Below are positions 46,665 to 59,143 of a DNA stretch of 64,000 bases, in pieces. How positions within the stretch are numbered: position 1 is the stretch's first letter; each line of letters starts with the position of its first letter. The notes below the pieces were generated by a model that searched no databases, was not told the DNA's origin, and saw only the letters and a program-made list of their open reading frames with translations. This stretch comes from Gossypium raimondii (Eukaryota > Streptophyta > Magnoliopsida > Malvales > Malvaceae), in contig NC_068576.1 in assembly GCF_025698545.1 (NCBI RefSeq), positions 1,805,501 through 1,869,500 on the forward strand, written 5' to 3'. Position numbers and translations under genes: made by a program.

Positions 46665-47185
46665 AAGGATATGGTAAAAAAAATTATAAATTAAAAAAAA
46701 TAGTAACTAAAATAAAAATCTATAGGGTTGGAACAAATCAAAATTTATTGTGTGGTTAATGATCCGTTTACGACTTTACAAAAAGTCTATATACCCTTTT
46801 TGTCTCTTCTTTGTTACCGTGGGTAGCGGCGGATCTAGAGGATTAGCAGGGTCCGAGCTTCTGAAAAAAAAAAAATCTCAGTTCGCCCTGGTGCAATGAC
46901 AGTCTTCCCATCGGCTATTCATTTGATGTATTTTAAGATACCGTCCTCTATTTACATACAAATGCTCCAATGATCTCGTAGGTGGGCCAACAAAACAGTC
47001 TTTAACTACAGTGACATGACACGTTGCGATCAACCTTAATGTGGGATAAGATTTGGACTAAACAAAGTGGGGGACTCTCTTCTTATCCTCTTATGGTTGT
47101 TTTGATGTCAACCTCTTTATTAATTTAAACATGCCTTTCTTGTTCCATTGGAGAGTGTGAGTGCTACACGTTTTCAAAGGGCCAA
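46665..47185. other. Upstream flank of the UGT gene
   Basis: A remnant at about 46822-46900 (GGCGGATCTAGAGGATTAGC, then GGGTCCGAGC and an A-run) resembles the edge of a dispersed plant repeat. 46960-47185 probably contains the promoter and short 5' UTR of the gene starting at 47186; no clear TATA box was fixed. Confidence 0.4.
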
Positions 47186-48699
47186 ATGGAAGCTGGGAAG
47201 CCCCATGCTGTCTGTATTCCTCTACCAGCTCAAGGCCACATTAACCCTATGTTATTACTTGCCAAACTCCTCCACTTCCATGGCTTCCATATCACTTTCA
47301 TCCATACCGAGTTCAACTACCATCGCTTGATTCAGTCGAGAGGACTCGACTCGCTCAGGGGCTCACCCCATTTCCGGTTCGAAACGATAACCGATGGTTT
47401 GCCATCGACCAACATGCGGGGGATACAAGATTTACCCGACTTGTGCTTGGCGTTGACGGTTCATGGGTTACGTTCGTTTCGAGAGCTCATAATGAAACTT
47501 AATGCTAGGTCAGATGTCCCTCCGGTTACTAGAATAATATCGGATGGGGTGATGAGCTTCACCTTGGAAGTTGCTGAGGCATTTGGCATCCCTGAGATGG
47601 TTCTTTTCACTCCTAGTGCTTGTGGCATGTTGGGTTACCTTCACTTTGAAGACCTTAAGGAACGTGGGTACTTCCCATTGAAAGGTACTTACAATTTACA
47701 TACATAAGTTTGTTCTGATTTATATGATGACCCTTCGTTTAAATAATATTATTTGCAGATGAGAGTGAGTTGAATAATGGATATCTTGAGACGGAGATTG
47801 ATTGGGTACCAGCAATGAAAGGGGTTAGGTTAAAAGATATCCCCACTTTCATTCGAACCACCAACCCTGATGATATCATGTTCAATTACAACTTGCAATC
47901 CGTCAACAATGCCAGGAAAGCTGCTGCTGTGATCCTCAACACCTTTGATGATTTTGAACATCATGTTTTGGACGCCATTAAAACCAAGTTACCCAAGCTC
48001 TACACTGTTGGTCCTTTATCAATGCTTCAACGCCGGCTTTGTCCCACAAATTTGGACTCCATTGGATCGAATTTGTGGAAAGAAGACACCCAATGCTTGG
48101 GTTGGTTGGACAGATGGAAACCCAAGTCAGTTGTGTATGTAAATTATGGGAGCTTGATAACAGTGACGCCTCAACATTTGCGTGAGTTTGCATGGGGACT
48201 TGCGGACACCAACTACCGGTTCTTGTGGGTTATTAGGCCGGACATTGTCGATGGCGGTGGAGAAAGAATATTATCCAAGGAATTCACGGCGGCGATAAGC
48301 GGCAGGGGTCTGCTTGTGGGGTGGTGCCCACAAGAGAGGGTATTGAGCCACCCTTCAGTGGGAGTGTTTTTAACGCATTGCGGGTGGAATTCCACCATGG
48401 AAAGTGTTAGTGAAGGGGTGCCATTGATTTGTTGGCCATTTTTTGCAGAGCAACAGATGAATTGTTTCTACTCGTGCACCAAGTGGGGCATTGGGATGGA
48501 GATTGACAGTGATATCAAAAGGGAGAAAGTTGAAAGTCTTGTGAGGGAGTTGATGGAAGGGATGAAGGGGCAAGGTTTAAGGCAAAACGCCATAGATTGG
48601 AAGAAGAGAGCTGAAATAGCTACAAGCCCTGATGGCTCTTCTTACATTAATTTTAATAAGATGGTTATACAGTTGAAACAAGGGATGCCAAATGCTTGA
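47186..48699 (+). CDS. UDP-glycosyltransferase, UGT85 family, 479 aa
   Basis: Two exons, 47186-47684 and 47759-48699, with the intron at the position conserved in this family and in phase (LKG|DESEL junction codon). The protein has the N-terminal acceptor-binding motif PLPAQGHINPM with catalytic His18, its partner Asp in RIISDGVMS (about Asp120), and a full 44-residue PSPG sugar-donor box at about 355-398 (WCPQERVL..HPSVGVFLTHCGWNS..ESV..GVP..CWPFFAEQ). The last Gln suggests UDP-glucose. UGT85 enzymes glucosylate small molecules such as cyanohydrins, terpenols, cytokinins and phenolics; the acceptor cannot be told from sequence. It is cytosolic, without signal peptide. The FAEQQMNC end is typical of UGT85A. 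The gene looks intact. Confidence 0.95.
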
Positions 48700-48861
48700 A
48701 CTGTATCAACTTCCAAGTTTCTGCTATGGAGATTTGCTTTTTTGTGTTATTAAATCGGATAAAAGTTCACATTACATATGTGTAAAACTAGAATACTAAT
48801 GAAATAGCTTTTAAAACTGTGTAACTTCAGCAAATAAGGTATAAAATTCACATAATCAATT

Positions 48862-51800
48862 TTAGATCGAGTCCGGATTAAATGTTTGGCGGATAAGAAA
48901 TTGAGCCGCTTCAACCAGCTTCTTTACAACTTGTCCGGCAGGTAGAATTTCCTTGATGAGGCCTACACTTTGGCCTGCGTACATCACCATGCTTTCAATG
49001 TCACCTGTTGTTGTTGGGTTCGGAACTGTACCGGCAAAACGCCGAATTTCTCTTTCCTATCAAACAATCATCGAGTTAACACAAGGTTAGATACTTCATT
49101 CACCATAATATCATTTCAGTGATATCTCTCTAGCCCCACTCTTGTGGAATGAACCGATTAGGAAATAGTTCTATTGTTGAAAATGTCATTATGCAACATT
49201 ATTTTAATAATGCGTTGTCTAACATTCTCACCACGCCGTGTATTATTGTTCGACCAATGATAGGCTGATTAGTTTCATTTTCTTGAGCATTAAGGCATTT
49301 CCAATCACAGAAGAAGGGTGTTTGAAGGACACGGTGTGGTGCACCAGGCCACCTTGCTCTGCCAAAGACATCTGTATACTCGGTTTTATCGTATTCAATC
49401 AGTTTCCGCTTGTACGTAGGGTGCGCATAGCTTTCATGAGTTGCCAGAAACCTGCAGAAACTCAATACTTTAGGACAAACTTAAGAGACTATAAATGCTC
49501 CAGAATTTCTGCATGGTTCAACAAAAACCTCAATGATTTTGGCTTAAGCATGATTCCATAACTTAACTTCTTACCTTTCAGTTATTGCACAAGACTAGCT
49601 GGAGCTAAAATGATTTTGACACACACAAAAGAGGCAAAACACCATAAAAATTCAACGAAACAAAGATGAGAATATTTCACATGCATCATGCTCGAGTTGA
49701 ACATATTTAAGCACCACCAGTCTTGGATGAAACCAAATGTCCAGATTATTGTAAGTGGATACTTTTTATTTTACACTGACATGGTCCTAACCTTGTGCCC
49801 ATGCAAATGCCTTTAGCACCAAGAGCCAAAGCAGCAACATAACCACGAGCATCTACAATGCCTCCAGCAGCAATAACAGGAATACCGTGATCACCAACAA
49901 GATCGACTACTCGTGGCAACAAGGAAATTAGACCTTCCTGGAAATAATAAAACATGACATTTTTACAAGTTTTATATGATTGAGAAACACATCTTACTAA
50001 TCCTCAAAGTATAATGACATTGAATGCATGGGACGCAATTGTTAATTTTGGCAAGCAGTAGCTCCAAGATAATTATTACTACTATAGTTGAAATATAATA
50101 AATAAACTCAAGAAATGCTCATACCTGTCCGATTACATGCCCTCCTGCTTCACGGCCTTGGACAATGATTGCATCTACGCCCACATTAATTGCTTTTTTT
50201 GCTTCCTCCAAACTCCCAACCTTCAGTGGAGTTACATTTAGCTCATGATATAGTCTAAGAGAAAGCACAATACAGATGAAATATACCATCATACCACCCT
50301 TCACCTCCATTTCAAAAATTGGCAAAGAATTTGATGACAACATGAGCCTTCAAAATGAGTGTTCTTAACTTCTTCCCCCACAAATGAATGCATATTATTG
50401 TCCCCATACAGAATTTCCTCATGTTATTCTTGCATGCCATTACATGATAAGTACTAGTTAACTACTGGCACAAAGTAAAACCTTATCCCTACCTTGCACA
50501 TCTCGCTTGGATCCAAAAAGGCAAAAACTAATGGAATTACTTCATCATATGTGCAGAACTATATATATCATAAGAAAACGTTATTGATGAACTAAAAATG
50601 CAATATGAAAATGAAGTTTCTGAAAGCGTTCAAAAAATCACATTAAGTAGGCAAAGTCACTCCATTACATGGTAATGTCGAACTATCATGGTATGGCATA
50701 GAGTACTGGGAACGAGTAGGGGTTTTCTCTGCCCCCAGCGCCTTCCCACAAACTTCTCAATATTAAATGTATATATCATTTTGAGATTAATACACTTAAC
50801 AAAACGATCATATCATATAGGCGATACAAAGTTGTATCTTTTTGCTTGTTTTTGGTTGAATTAGGATTCCACGATCCAGAAAAAGACATAAGGCATGTTT
50901 AACTATGAAATGAGAGGGAAAAAAGGATACTCACTTGGGGAACAACCTTGACCCCAGCATTATGAGCTTCTATGACAAGCTCCTTTGAGCATTCTCCCCA
51001 ATACAGTTGCAACACTGCTACCTTCTCTTCTAGTATAGCCTTTACATTTTCTTTGTGAGGAAATGCCAGAACAACACCAACCCCAAAGGGTTTGTCGGTT
51101 AACTTCCGAGTCTTCCTTATCAACTCCTTCACATAATCTGGTGATTCCTGGTACAACAAAGTACGGGGAAACCAACAGTTGATTGATAGTTTAAGCAGAG
51201 CTAGAACTAAGGCTAGTAACAAGTAACCCATTTCTGAATTTCAAAATAAAATCCGCAATTGTAATACCTTAAATCTACTTGGGAATCTAAAATAAACTCA
51301 AACCAGACCTTATTTTATCTACTTGTGTTAAGTTGCATAATTTGGATAACTTACCAGTACCTTGAAAGCTGTTCAAGATTGAGAAGAGTAAGTACATTAT
51401 TAGTAAATAGTCATATACAACTCATTGGTTAGGAATTCCCAATCTTGAACCTGTAACTTGAAGACTATATTGGCTTAACCAAGAAAACAGTAAAAACCTT
51501 CTTTATATATTCATCGGCTGCCTACATTTAATAAGGTTTCTCATGCTATACAAATCAGAAAGTCTCAGAAACCAAACATGGTATTTGAGTATAATTGTAA
51601 CTAATCAGAGGTGGTCAAATGAGATTCAAAGCAAACATTCTAGTGAAACTTAAACAACAGAAGAGGAAGATCAAACTATCTACATATAAAAGAGGAAATA
51701 CTAGAATTCAATATCCAATCAGGAGCTCTAAAGCGCTAGTATTTACCAAAGGAAGATCAAACTATGAACATATAGAAAAGGAAATACTAGAATTAAATAC

Positions 51801-51935
51801 CCAATCAGGAGTTCTAAGAAGGCCAAGTCCACCAGCGTTTGCAACAGCAGCAACTAGCTCCGGACCAGCAATATCCGGTCCCAAAGGTCCTTGAACAATT
51901 CCATACTCAAAACCCAGAATTCCTTTCCACCCCAT
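48862..51935 (-). CDS. Nitronate monooxygenase / 2-nitropropane dioxygenase-like FMN enzyme, 334 aa
   Basis: Six minus-strand exons: 51935-51801, 51147-50935, 50220-50125, 49937-49792, 49451-49232, 49056-48862; all phases agree. The protein is a TIM-barrel flavoprotein of the NMO family. The N-terminus [20 protein letters not shown] is the FMN-loop start typical of the family, followed by [39 protein letters not shown] (conserved His in the active site of NMOs), [30 protein letters not shown] (FMN phosphate binding) and the C-terminal [10 protein letters not shown]. Such enzymes oxidise nitronates to carbonyl compounds and nitrite; the plant role is open. Its closest counterpart by memory is At5g64250. 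Intron 4 carries 49452-49791 without gene. It is convergent with the UGT, the stop codons about 160 bp apart. The gene looks intact. Confidence 0.95.
51663..51828. repeat. 88-bp-spaced tandem duplication across the exon 1 donor of the NMO-like gene
   Basis: GGAAGATCAAACTAT starts at 51663 and again at 51751. The copies share GGAAATACTAGAATT and the CCAATCAGGAG that forms the end of exon 1. The exon-proximal copy has the donor GTATTT (minus strand), while the distal copy reads ATATTG at the same place and so has no donor GT. The duplication therefore does not disturb splicing. Confidence 0.75.
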
Positions 51936-52559
51936 ATCTCTTCAACCGTTTTTGATTTGTTTTAAGTTCATATGAATACTTTAAATAGGCCAGAGCTTGA
52001 GTGCACTGCAGACTGGTCAATCAGGAGTGTCGAAATTGTTTTTTGATACCAGACTGGTCAACCAGTAATTTTGTTGGTTTCCCACATTAATTTTAGTTTT
52101 CTAAGGAACCAAACAGCGGATAGCGCTATGGGTTGGGCCTTTTTCATTATATAAATAGGAGATTTGGTGTTTGGAGTCAAGCAGTGCAAGTGAGAAACGT
52201 AAGCAGCGACGTCTGAAGGACACAGGACCCTTTCATCTACTCTTTATTTTTTACCCAAAGATGCTGCCTACACCACGCCACGCCGCATCACTAGTTTGTT
52301 TATTATTAATCCCTTCGTTAATAGATAATGGAGGCAAAAGACGGTGACGTTACATTAATGTTTTATCCTTTCCCAGTAAAAGCAGCCAATTGGTGAGCAA
52401 TCTTTTTAGCCGCCCTTCCTTTTGGTGAGGTTCACTTCACTATGTATTGGTCCGCACAGATGAAAATTTTCGTTGTTATTTAACTCCAATGCCTCGTGAT
52501 AGTCACTTTTAACTATAGACCGTCCTGTACACCAGCATGTCTGTTGCATAACATGTGCT
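51936..52559. other. Upstream region of the NMO-like gene
   Basis: Presumed promoter and 5' UTR of the minus-strand gene in the first few hundred bases. GACTGGTCAA repeats twice (about 52012 and 52065). From about 52200 the DNA is of higher GC, with no recognised gene. Confidence 0.45.
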
Positions 52560-52930
52560 AATTGGTATTATTGTGATCACCATGATTTCTTCTTATGTAC
52601 TAAAATTACTCTGTAGTAGCTCCATGTTTTGGTTCCTTGGTCTATGAGGTCGTCAACTGTGTTTATTCAACTTTTGTATTGCGTCTCCCATTTGAATTAG
52701 CACCAACTAGGTTTCCTCCAGGCACCCATCTGTCATTGAAATATCAATGGATCTACCATTGCCCACTTGTCTTTCTACCATCCCTTTCAAACCATATATG
52801 CTTCTTATAAAAGAAGGGTTCTGACTTGTGACCAAGTTCATTACATAAGACTCTTTGGAAATGCCTATAGGATTACTTACACAAAAGTAGATTTTCCACC
52901 TTGTGAAACAGCCCTTAACAAACCAAAAGT
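52560..52930 (-). mobile_element. LINE (non-LTR retrotransposon) remnant, region between RT and RNase H
   Basis: Read on the minus strand, one region gives NPSFIRSIYGLKGMVERQVG, then NGRSIDIS, and in a neighbouring frame VDDLIDQGTKTWSYYRV. This is the plant LINE ORF2 pattern NPSF.WRSI...KGLLE.G...VGNG.SI.IW.D.WLP followed by V.DLID..T..W. Frames shift at least twice and the Trp of WRS is lost, so it is a short dead fragment. There is no poly-A tail or target duplication in view. Confidence 0.6.
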
Positions 52931-53636
52931 AGTATGAAAACCCAACCTAATTATCATAAATAGTTCCAACCGAACTCACATCTGCTTTTAAGCACCCACT
53001 AAAAAGTCTGTATCCCTTTTTAAATAATAGTGTCCCTAATGGCTATTCGCGTGCTGCTAATGCATACATGCATATATAGCATCCAAAATTTCTACATCTA
53101 CTACGGGTGTTTTTTCTTTAAAAATAATTCAAAACACTAATCTAACTACAATAAATGTAAGAAATAGTAATACTCACTTCAATCCATTCAAAACACCAAC
53201 CACACATTTGGTTCGCTAAAATAGAATAAGAATAGAATTGTAATAAAATAATCATTCTATGATAATAGAATAGAACCGTAATAAAATTGAATAGGCATAA
53301 AAATAATTTGGTTGGATGAAATAAAATGAATATTATAATAGTATTCACGATTTGACGAAGAAGAATAGATATATAATAATAATAATAAAACTCAAATGAC
53401 AAAATGCTTTTAATAAATTAAATTATGTAATATAAAATATTTACTCTCAAGTGAAGTTAATAATATTTTATTTTTATATACATTACAAAAATAAATCAAT
53501 TATATGTATTAAAATTCAGAATAAAATATTAAAACTTTAATATCTATGAATATAATAAGAAATAATATCTATAATTATAATAAAAATAATATTTTAAATA
53601 CATAATTAATAAAACAATACATGTAAATGTATTTTT

Positions 53637-56600
53637 CACATTGTAATACCCAATTTTACTAAGCCTAAAGCCCAAACCCATTACAAGCCCAAGTCACTAA
53701 CCCAAATCCCAGCCTAACCCTAAGCAGTGGCTAACAGCAGATTACGCCAAGAAGCAACCTCTCTGTGTAGCAACCGTTCTACTGCCCACGTTGTGCTTGC
53801 ACGACACACCTCCTTCACGTTCTCCTTCACCTGCAATAAACCACAGACAGTAGGTGTAACTGAGAAGGGAACAAATTGTAAAAAAGGATTTGGCTATAAA
53901 AAGCCAATGAATTTTTGTAATAGGGGTTAGCAAATTTTGTATTGAAATTAAAGAAAATAAAACAGAAAAAAACAGAAAAGCAAGGATTTTGAAGGTGATT
54001 TTCTGGGTCTATTTTTTTTCTTACTCACTGATTTCTTTGTTTGTTTTTTTTTCTTTTCCTTTGCACACCAAACAAAAATAAAAGGAGGAGGAGAAATCCT
54101 TACCAAAAGAGGCGCGCTGTCGACATCTTTGCTTCTCTTCGTCCAAATCGAAGTTGGAAGGGGGGAGTTTGGCTTGAAAACAGAGGAGAAGGTGGAGCAG
54201 TCCTTGTGGTGGCTGCTGTTGCAGAAAAGGGAAATGATTTTCGGGTTTTAAAATTGTAACACCCCCTAACCCCAAATCGTCGCCGGAATAGGATTACGAG
54301 GCATTACCGGACATATCAAACAATTTACAAATAAATCGAAATAAATAACCAACATATTAAAATAATTCATAAATTGTTATAAATTTGTACTAATTGATTT
54401 CATTCATTTTTTTTTTATAAAAATTTCGGCAGCATTTCGACTTATTTTTACATTAAACCCCCTGCAAAATTTCAAACATAACCAACCCAATTTCAGTATT
54501 TCAACCAATGCATTTATATACTTAATCCTACTTGACATATAGACATAACAACTTAAGTAAATAAAATCCTATTATCATTTCTAATTAACACATAAAACTA
54601 ACTAAGCCATTTCAACTTGATACCAATGCTATAAAAATAACTTATACCATTTTCTAATATAATCATCAAAACACATAATATCTTACTTTATAACAAAACT
54701 ATATAACATGTCAAAATAACTATTATAAATCCTATGTACATGCCACTTTCTCTTAAAGGAAGAAAACATCACCAAAATCTTTATGTCGAGTCGGGATTGT
54801 CACGGATCTTGAACCGAGACTCTAACCCTTTTCAACTGCAAGACGAAACAACCGCATTTGAGTATTTTATACTCGATGGTATTACTATAAATTAAACTAT
54901 TTAATAATAATAATATTTCAAATATTGACCATAGTCTTTAAAAATCACTTTAAACTAAATATAAATATTCATATATCATTCCATAAATCTTAAATTTATA
55001 TATTTAAATATTTACATACTAAATCAATTCATAATTTATATCATACATTCTTTCTCATATTTTTCAATAATGTCAAATCAACTAATCTCATTTTCAAATT
55101 TCCATCTCAATTATTTACCCTATTAACAAGGCTCGGACTCTGACAGATACGCGGATTCCACCCAAACACACCAAAATATCCAACCTAAACACACCCGGAA
55201 TAATTTAAATCCTCCATAACACACCAATATATCATATCCTCCCAAACACACCAATAAGGCATTTAATGCCTCTTCGGATAAACCGAAGCATATAATAACA
55301 TAGTCATCTTCTCGGCCGAACTACAAATCTCCTCATCACATCACAAATCCTACGGCATGCCATTTGTATCCAATCTAGTCCGATAAGTTAATAGGGTATT
55401 ATTTTACTTTTCCAATTTCGAATTCATTTCCACAACAATTTCAAATATTCAATCAATACAAAACATCTATTATTTCAATTCACATATAATTCAATATTCA
55501 CACATATTCTTACTTAATTTCAAATGTTAATACTTACCTTCCTTTAAATGTCTCATGAATACAATTTCAATATAGCATTTATTAAATAGATTAAGTTATA
55601 GTAATACAAACCCGGAATACGCGTTTACTCCTCAACGATCTTTTCTTTTCCTTTAGATGCCGATGCCTCGTTTTCCTTGTAAGCTACGAAAGTAATAATT
55701 ATTTTCACTATTAATTACAATCATTAAAAATAATAATTATTATTATTATATTAACAATAATAATAATAAAAAAATTCTTATTCAATTCCTACTTATTCCC
55801 AATTTAATTCTAACTAAGCTTACTTATTTTTCTAACTTAATTCACACTCTATTTCTATTCAAATTTCTTCTAAACTCAAATTTATCTACTAATTTTTCAG
55901 CATTTTTCACTAATTTCGAATTTTCCTCAATTTAATCCCTAAAATTCAAAACTTATAGTCTAGTTCACAATTTAATCCTTTTATCAACTCTAACTAGAAA
56001 CTCTATCAAATAAACCCTCAATTTAACAACTTGTTCAAAATGAATCATGTTCAAAAACCTATGAACTTCCATAACCTCCACTTAACTTCAACAAAATTTT
56101 GTTTTAAAGCTTTTAAAATATCAAAATGAAGAGGAAACGGCTAAATTTAGCTTACCAATTAACTTGAAGCTTTAAATCCTCAGTTTGCCCTTTTATTTTT
56201 CTTTCCCCTTATCTTCCCCTGTTTTCGTCTCTTTCCCTGCTTCTTTTCTAGCTATTCTATTTCTTTTCTTCTTTGTTTCTTTCTTTCTTTTACTTTATAT
56301 CTTTTGTTTTAACTAATAATATTAATAATAATATATTAAAAAAATCTTTTACTTATTAATTAAGCACATATTTATTTTTATTACAAGTGTACCCATGTAA
56401 TTATTACTATTACACATGTCTTCAATATTTACCATACATTTGTCATCTTTTTTTTTTACTTATATAATATAATACAATATAATATAATATATTATATTAT
56501 ATTATATAATAAAATAATATATATAAAACATAAAATCTATGATTTTTATCACTTTTACTGTCCCATTTCTTATTAATGGCTTAATTTCCATTTTAATCCT

Positions 56601-58454
56601 TTTTATTTTTTATTAATCTATAATTCAACTTTTACCCCTAGATCAATTTAGTCCTTTTTTCTTAATTTCTCTTAATTAAACTAAATTCACCCAATTAATA
56701 CCTAATTAAACACACAACTAATCTAATAAATATTTCTAATAATTATTTTCGAACTCAATTTACTAAGACGGAGGCCCGATAATGTACTTTTTCGGTGCTT
56801 GTGAATTTTGGGTCATTACAAAAATGGGATTTTATAGGGTTCAAAATGGGCCATTTACGCAATTGGTCCCCTTTTTTACAGTTTTTTTAAATCATTTTTT
56901 ATTTCTTTTAAATTTCGTAATATGTTTTATTTCTGTTTCAAATTGATCCAAATGATGTGCAGCGTTTTGGGCAGTTTGGGTAAATTTCCCTTTCGGTCCT
57001 CTTCCTATTGTGCGTGTTTTGAATTGCTCCCTTTCTCGTTTTCTATTTTTGAATTTAACCTTTAAACTCTGTTTATTTTCAAATTAATCCTTAATTTATC
57101 ATTTTATATATATATATTTTTTAAATACTGTTAAATTGTATTATTATTACTGTATTATTGTTAGCATTTATTATTATCACGATTATTTCCATACCAATAT
57201 ATATGCATATATGTATCTTATTATATAAATATATATATATGAATATATTTTAAATGGTTTTAAATACATATGCATAACTTATATATTTTATTATTACTTT
57301 ATTCTTCTTAGTTTTATTACGTATCTATATTTATACTTTATAATATTCATATAGTTTTTTCGTATTTTATAATGCAAATATATATACATTTTTATAATAT
57401 GTAAGTACACACTATTCAAAGTTGTTATAAATATATTTTTTGCATTTTCTTATATATATATATACACACGTTTTCATAATTTATTAATATATTTTACTTA
57501 TATGTTTATATACCTATCCATATTTTATAATTTATTTTCATAACTTTCATACATGTTTTCATACATGCATATACATATCTTTAAAATTTACTTATATATC
57601 ATATTTTATTTTGTGAATACGTGTACATATAATTTAAATTAAGGTAATGGTTTCATGTTATGCATTAACATTTTAGCATATTTTAAAGAAAATATCTTTT
57701 GGTTTCGTCAAATCATTAAAATCGTTTTTAAATTTTAAGTATTTGGCATTCTTGATTCTCAAGAAAGATCGTGTCCTAACTTACTGGATTGTTATTATTT
57801 TTCGATGAATTTGGAAAACTAAGTATTTATTTTGTAATAAATTCACAAAGATTTCGAATAAAAACTTATTCTCGGGAATCCAAAAATGTCGGGTCCTAAC
57901 TTACTGGTCGTGACATTTCGTGATCTCGAAATAAGAATTTCTAAAACAAAAGGCAATGTTCCGCATTTGGGAAATTCGAGTGATTGTGCCCTAACTTACT
58001 GGGTTTCGATTTTTCTCCTTTAACCCAAATAACCGAATATCCTCTTAAGTTTTAAATACATGAGTTTTAAAAATCAAAAGACGAACTTAATTTTGAAGAT
58101 TTAAAAATATTGTGCCCTAACTCACTGGGTTTGATGTTTTATTTCTTTGAAATAAGAATGTTTATCATTTTAATTCATTCACGAGTTTAAAATTTTTTAT
58201 TTTAACTCTTTTCAAATTTTCGACATCAAGACATAAAATAATCAAATTTGGTACCGATTTTTGGGCATTACGAGGGTGCTAACCCTTCCTCGTGCGTAAC
58301 TGACTCCCGAACTTGGTTTCTCAAATTTCGCAGACCAAAATAGTTTTTAAGGTGAGCCGATCACACCTCAATCAAGGATCTGTGGCGACTCCAATTTTTG
58401 TTTTTAAAGTCGATAACTTATTTTTGTTCTCAAAAAAATAGTTTCGACACACAT
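53637..58454 (+). mobile_element. Long solo LTR fossil, Ty3/gypsy (Tat/Ogre-like), with perfect 5-bp target duplication
   Basis: The LTR is 53642-58449, of which about 2.24 kb is its own sequence and the rest is the inner solo LTR. It starts TGTAATACCCAATTTTACTA and ends TTTCGACA. The stretch near its end (GGGCATTACGAGGGTGCTAA, CTTCCTCGTGCGTAAC, GTGGCGACTCC) is characteristic of Tat/Ogre LTRs, as are the repeated phrases TCCTAACTTACTGG (57775-58130, four times). CACAT stands on both sides (53637-53641 and 58450-58454). No internal region remains, so it arose by recombination between two LTRs of one insertion. The intact duplication suggests moderate age. Confidence 0.85.
54250..56825 (+). mobile_element. 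Solo LTR fossil, Ty3/gypsy, 2566 bp, nested in the LTR above, with perfect 5-bp target duplication
   Basis: The LTR is 54255-56820. It begins TGTAACACCCCCTAACCCCA and ends TTTTGGGTCATTACA. AAAAT flanks it on both sides (54250-54254 and 56821-56825). Its beginning resembles that of the fragment at 31007. It is non-coding throughout, with a T/A-rich body and an AT-repeat (TATAATATAAT type) near 56460-56520. As it interrupts the outer LTR it is the younger of the two. It is orientation-parallel with the outer LTR. Confidence 0.88.
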
Positions 58455-58795
58455 CAATTTAATATTAAAGAACAATATTTTCTATCAAAAGAATAATATT
58501 TTATTTTTATATTTTTTGAAATTTAGAAACAATATTTTATATTAAATTATTTAAATTATTTTTTGTTCTTACCATTTTTTCTTTTCCTTTATTATTTTTG
58601 GTCGGGTTAAAATGGAAATAAAAGAGAAGAATCTATTCTGAGTTGCTATTCAAGAACTATGAGGAATAATCCTGTAATAAACTATTCTGCTTAATAACAT
58701 TCGGCCAACCAAATTAACAGAATACTGTAGCACTCAGAATGGATCTAGAACCGAGTGGTTACTACAACCAACCAAACACACTTTAAATATCGTTC

Positions 58796-59143
58796 CTTTT
58801 CTTTAAAAAAAATGATTACAAGAATCAACTGAGCTAAGCTTAGGGTTCATAACTAACACTTAATTCTTAACAGGTACCGATTAAAAACTTCAAATGACCT
58901 AAGGAACTTAGAAAACAATACAGGCACTGGCCAGCTCAACATAAATGGAAATGCATTAATGTTAGGAGAGGCAACATGGGCAGTGCAAGAAAGATAGTTG
59001 CATAATTCACCACCAATAAAACTAGACCAAAATTCTTGCATAGTTCTGGCACATCAACCAAATTGATTACAATAAAAAAATTCCCTCACAAACTTTCCCC
59101 ATCGATCAAAAGTATTTGGAGCTAATAGTATGGCCCTTGATGT
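58796..59143. other. 3' UTR and downstream flank of the PABN gene
   Basis: Probable 3' UTR on the minus strand (59143 down to perhaps 58830) with no separate gene. Confidence 0.5.

Larger units (their letters stand above)
53190..58795. mobile_element. MITE-like element split by nested LTR fossils (outer pieces 53190-53636 and 58455-58795)
   Basis: The left piece begins near ACACATTTGGTTCGCTAAAA and has repeated AATAGAATAAGAATAGAAT-type phrases. The right piece, reverse-complemented, begins AGTGTGTTTGGTTGGTTGTA and carries GAATAGTTTATTACAGG phrases. The shared GTTTGGTT-type ends and the AGAATA vocabulary suggest one element of the PIF/Tourist or hAT kind into which the LTR at 53642 inserted. 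The target duplication of this outer element is not clear. Confidence 0.45.
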
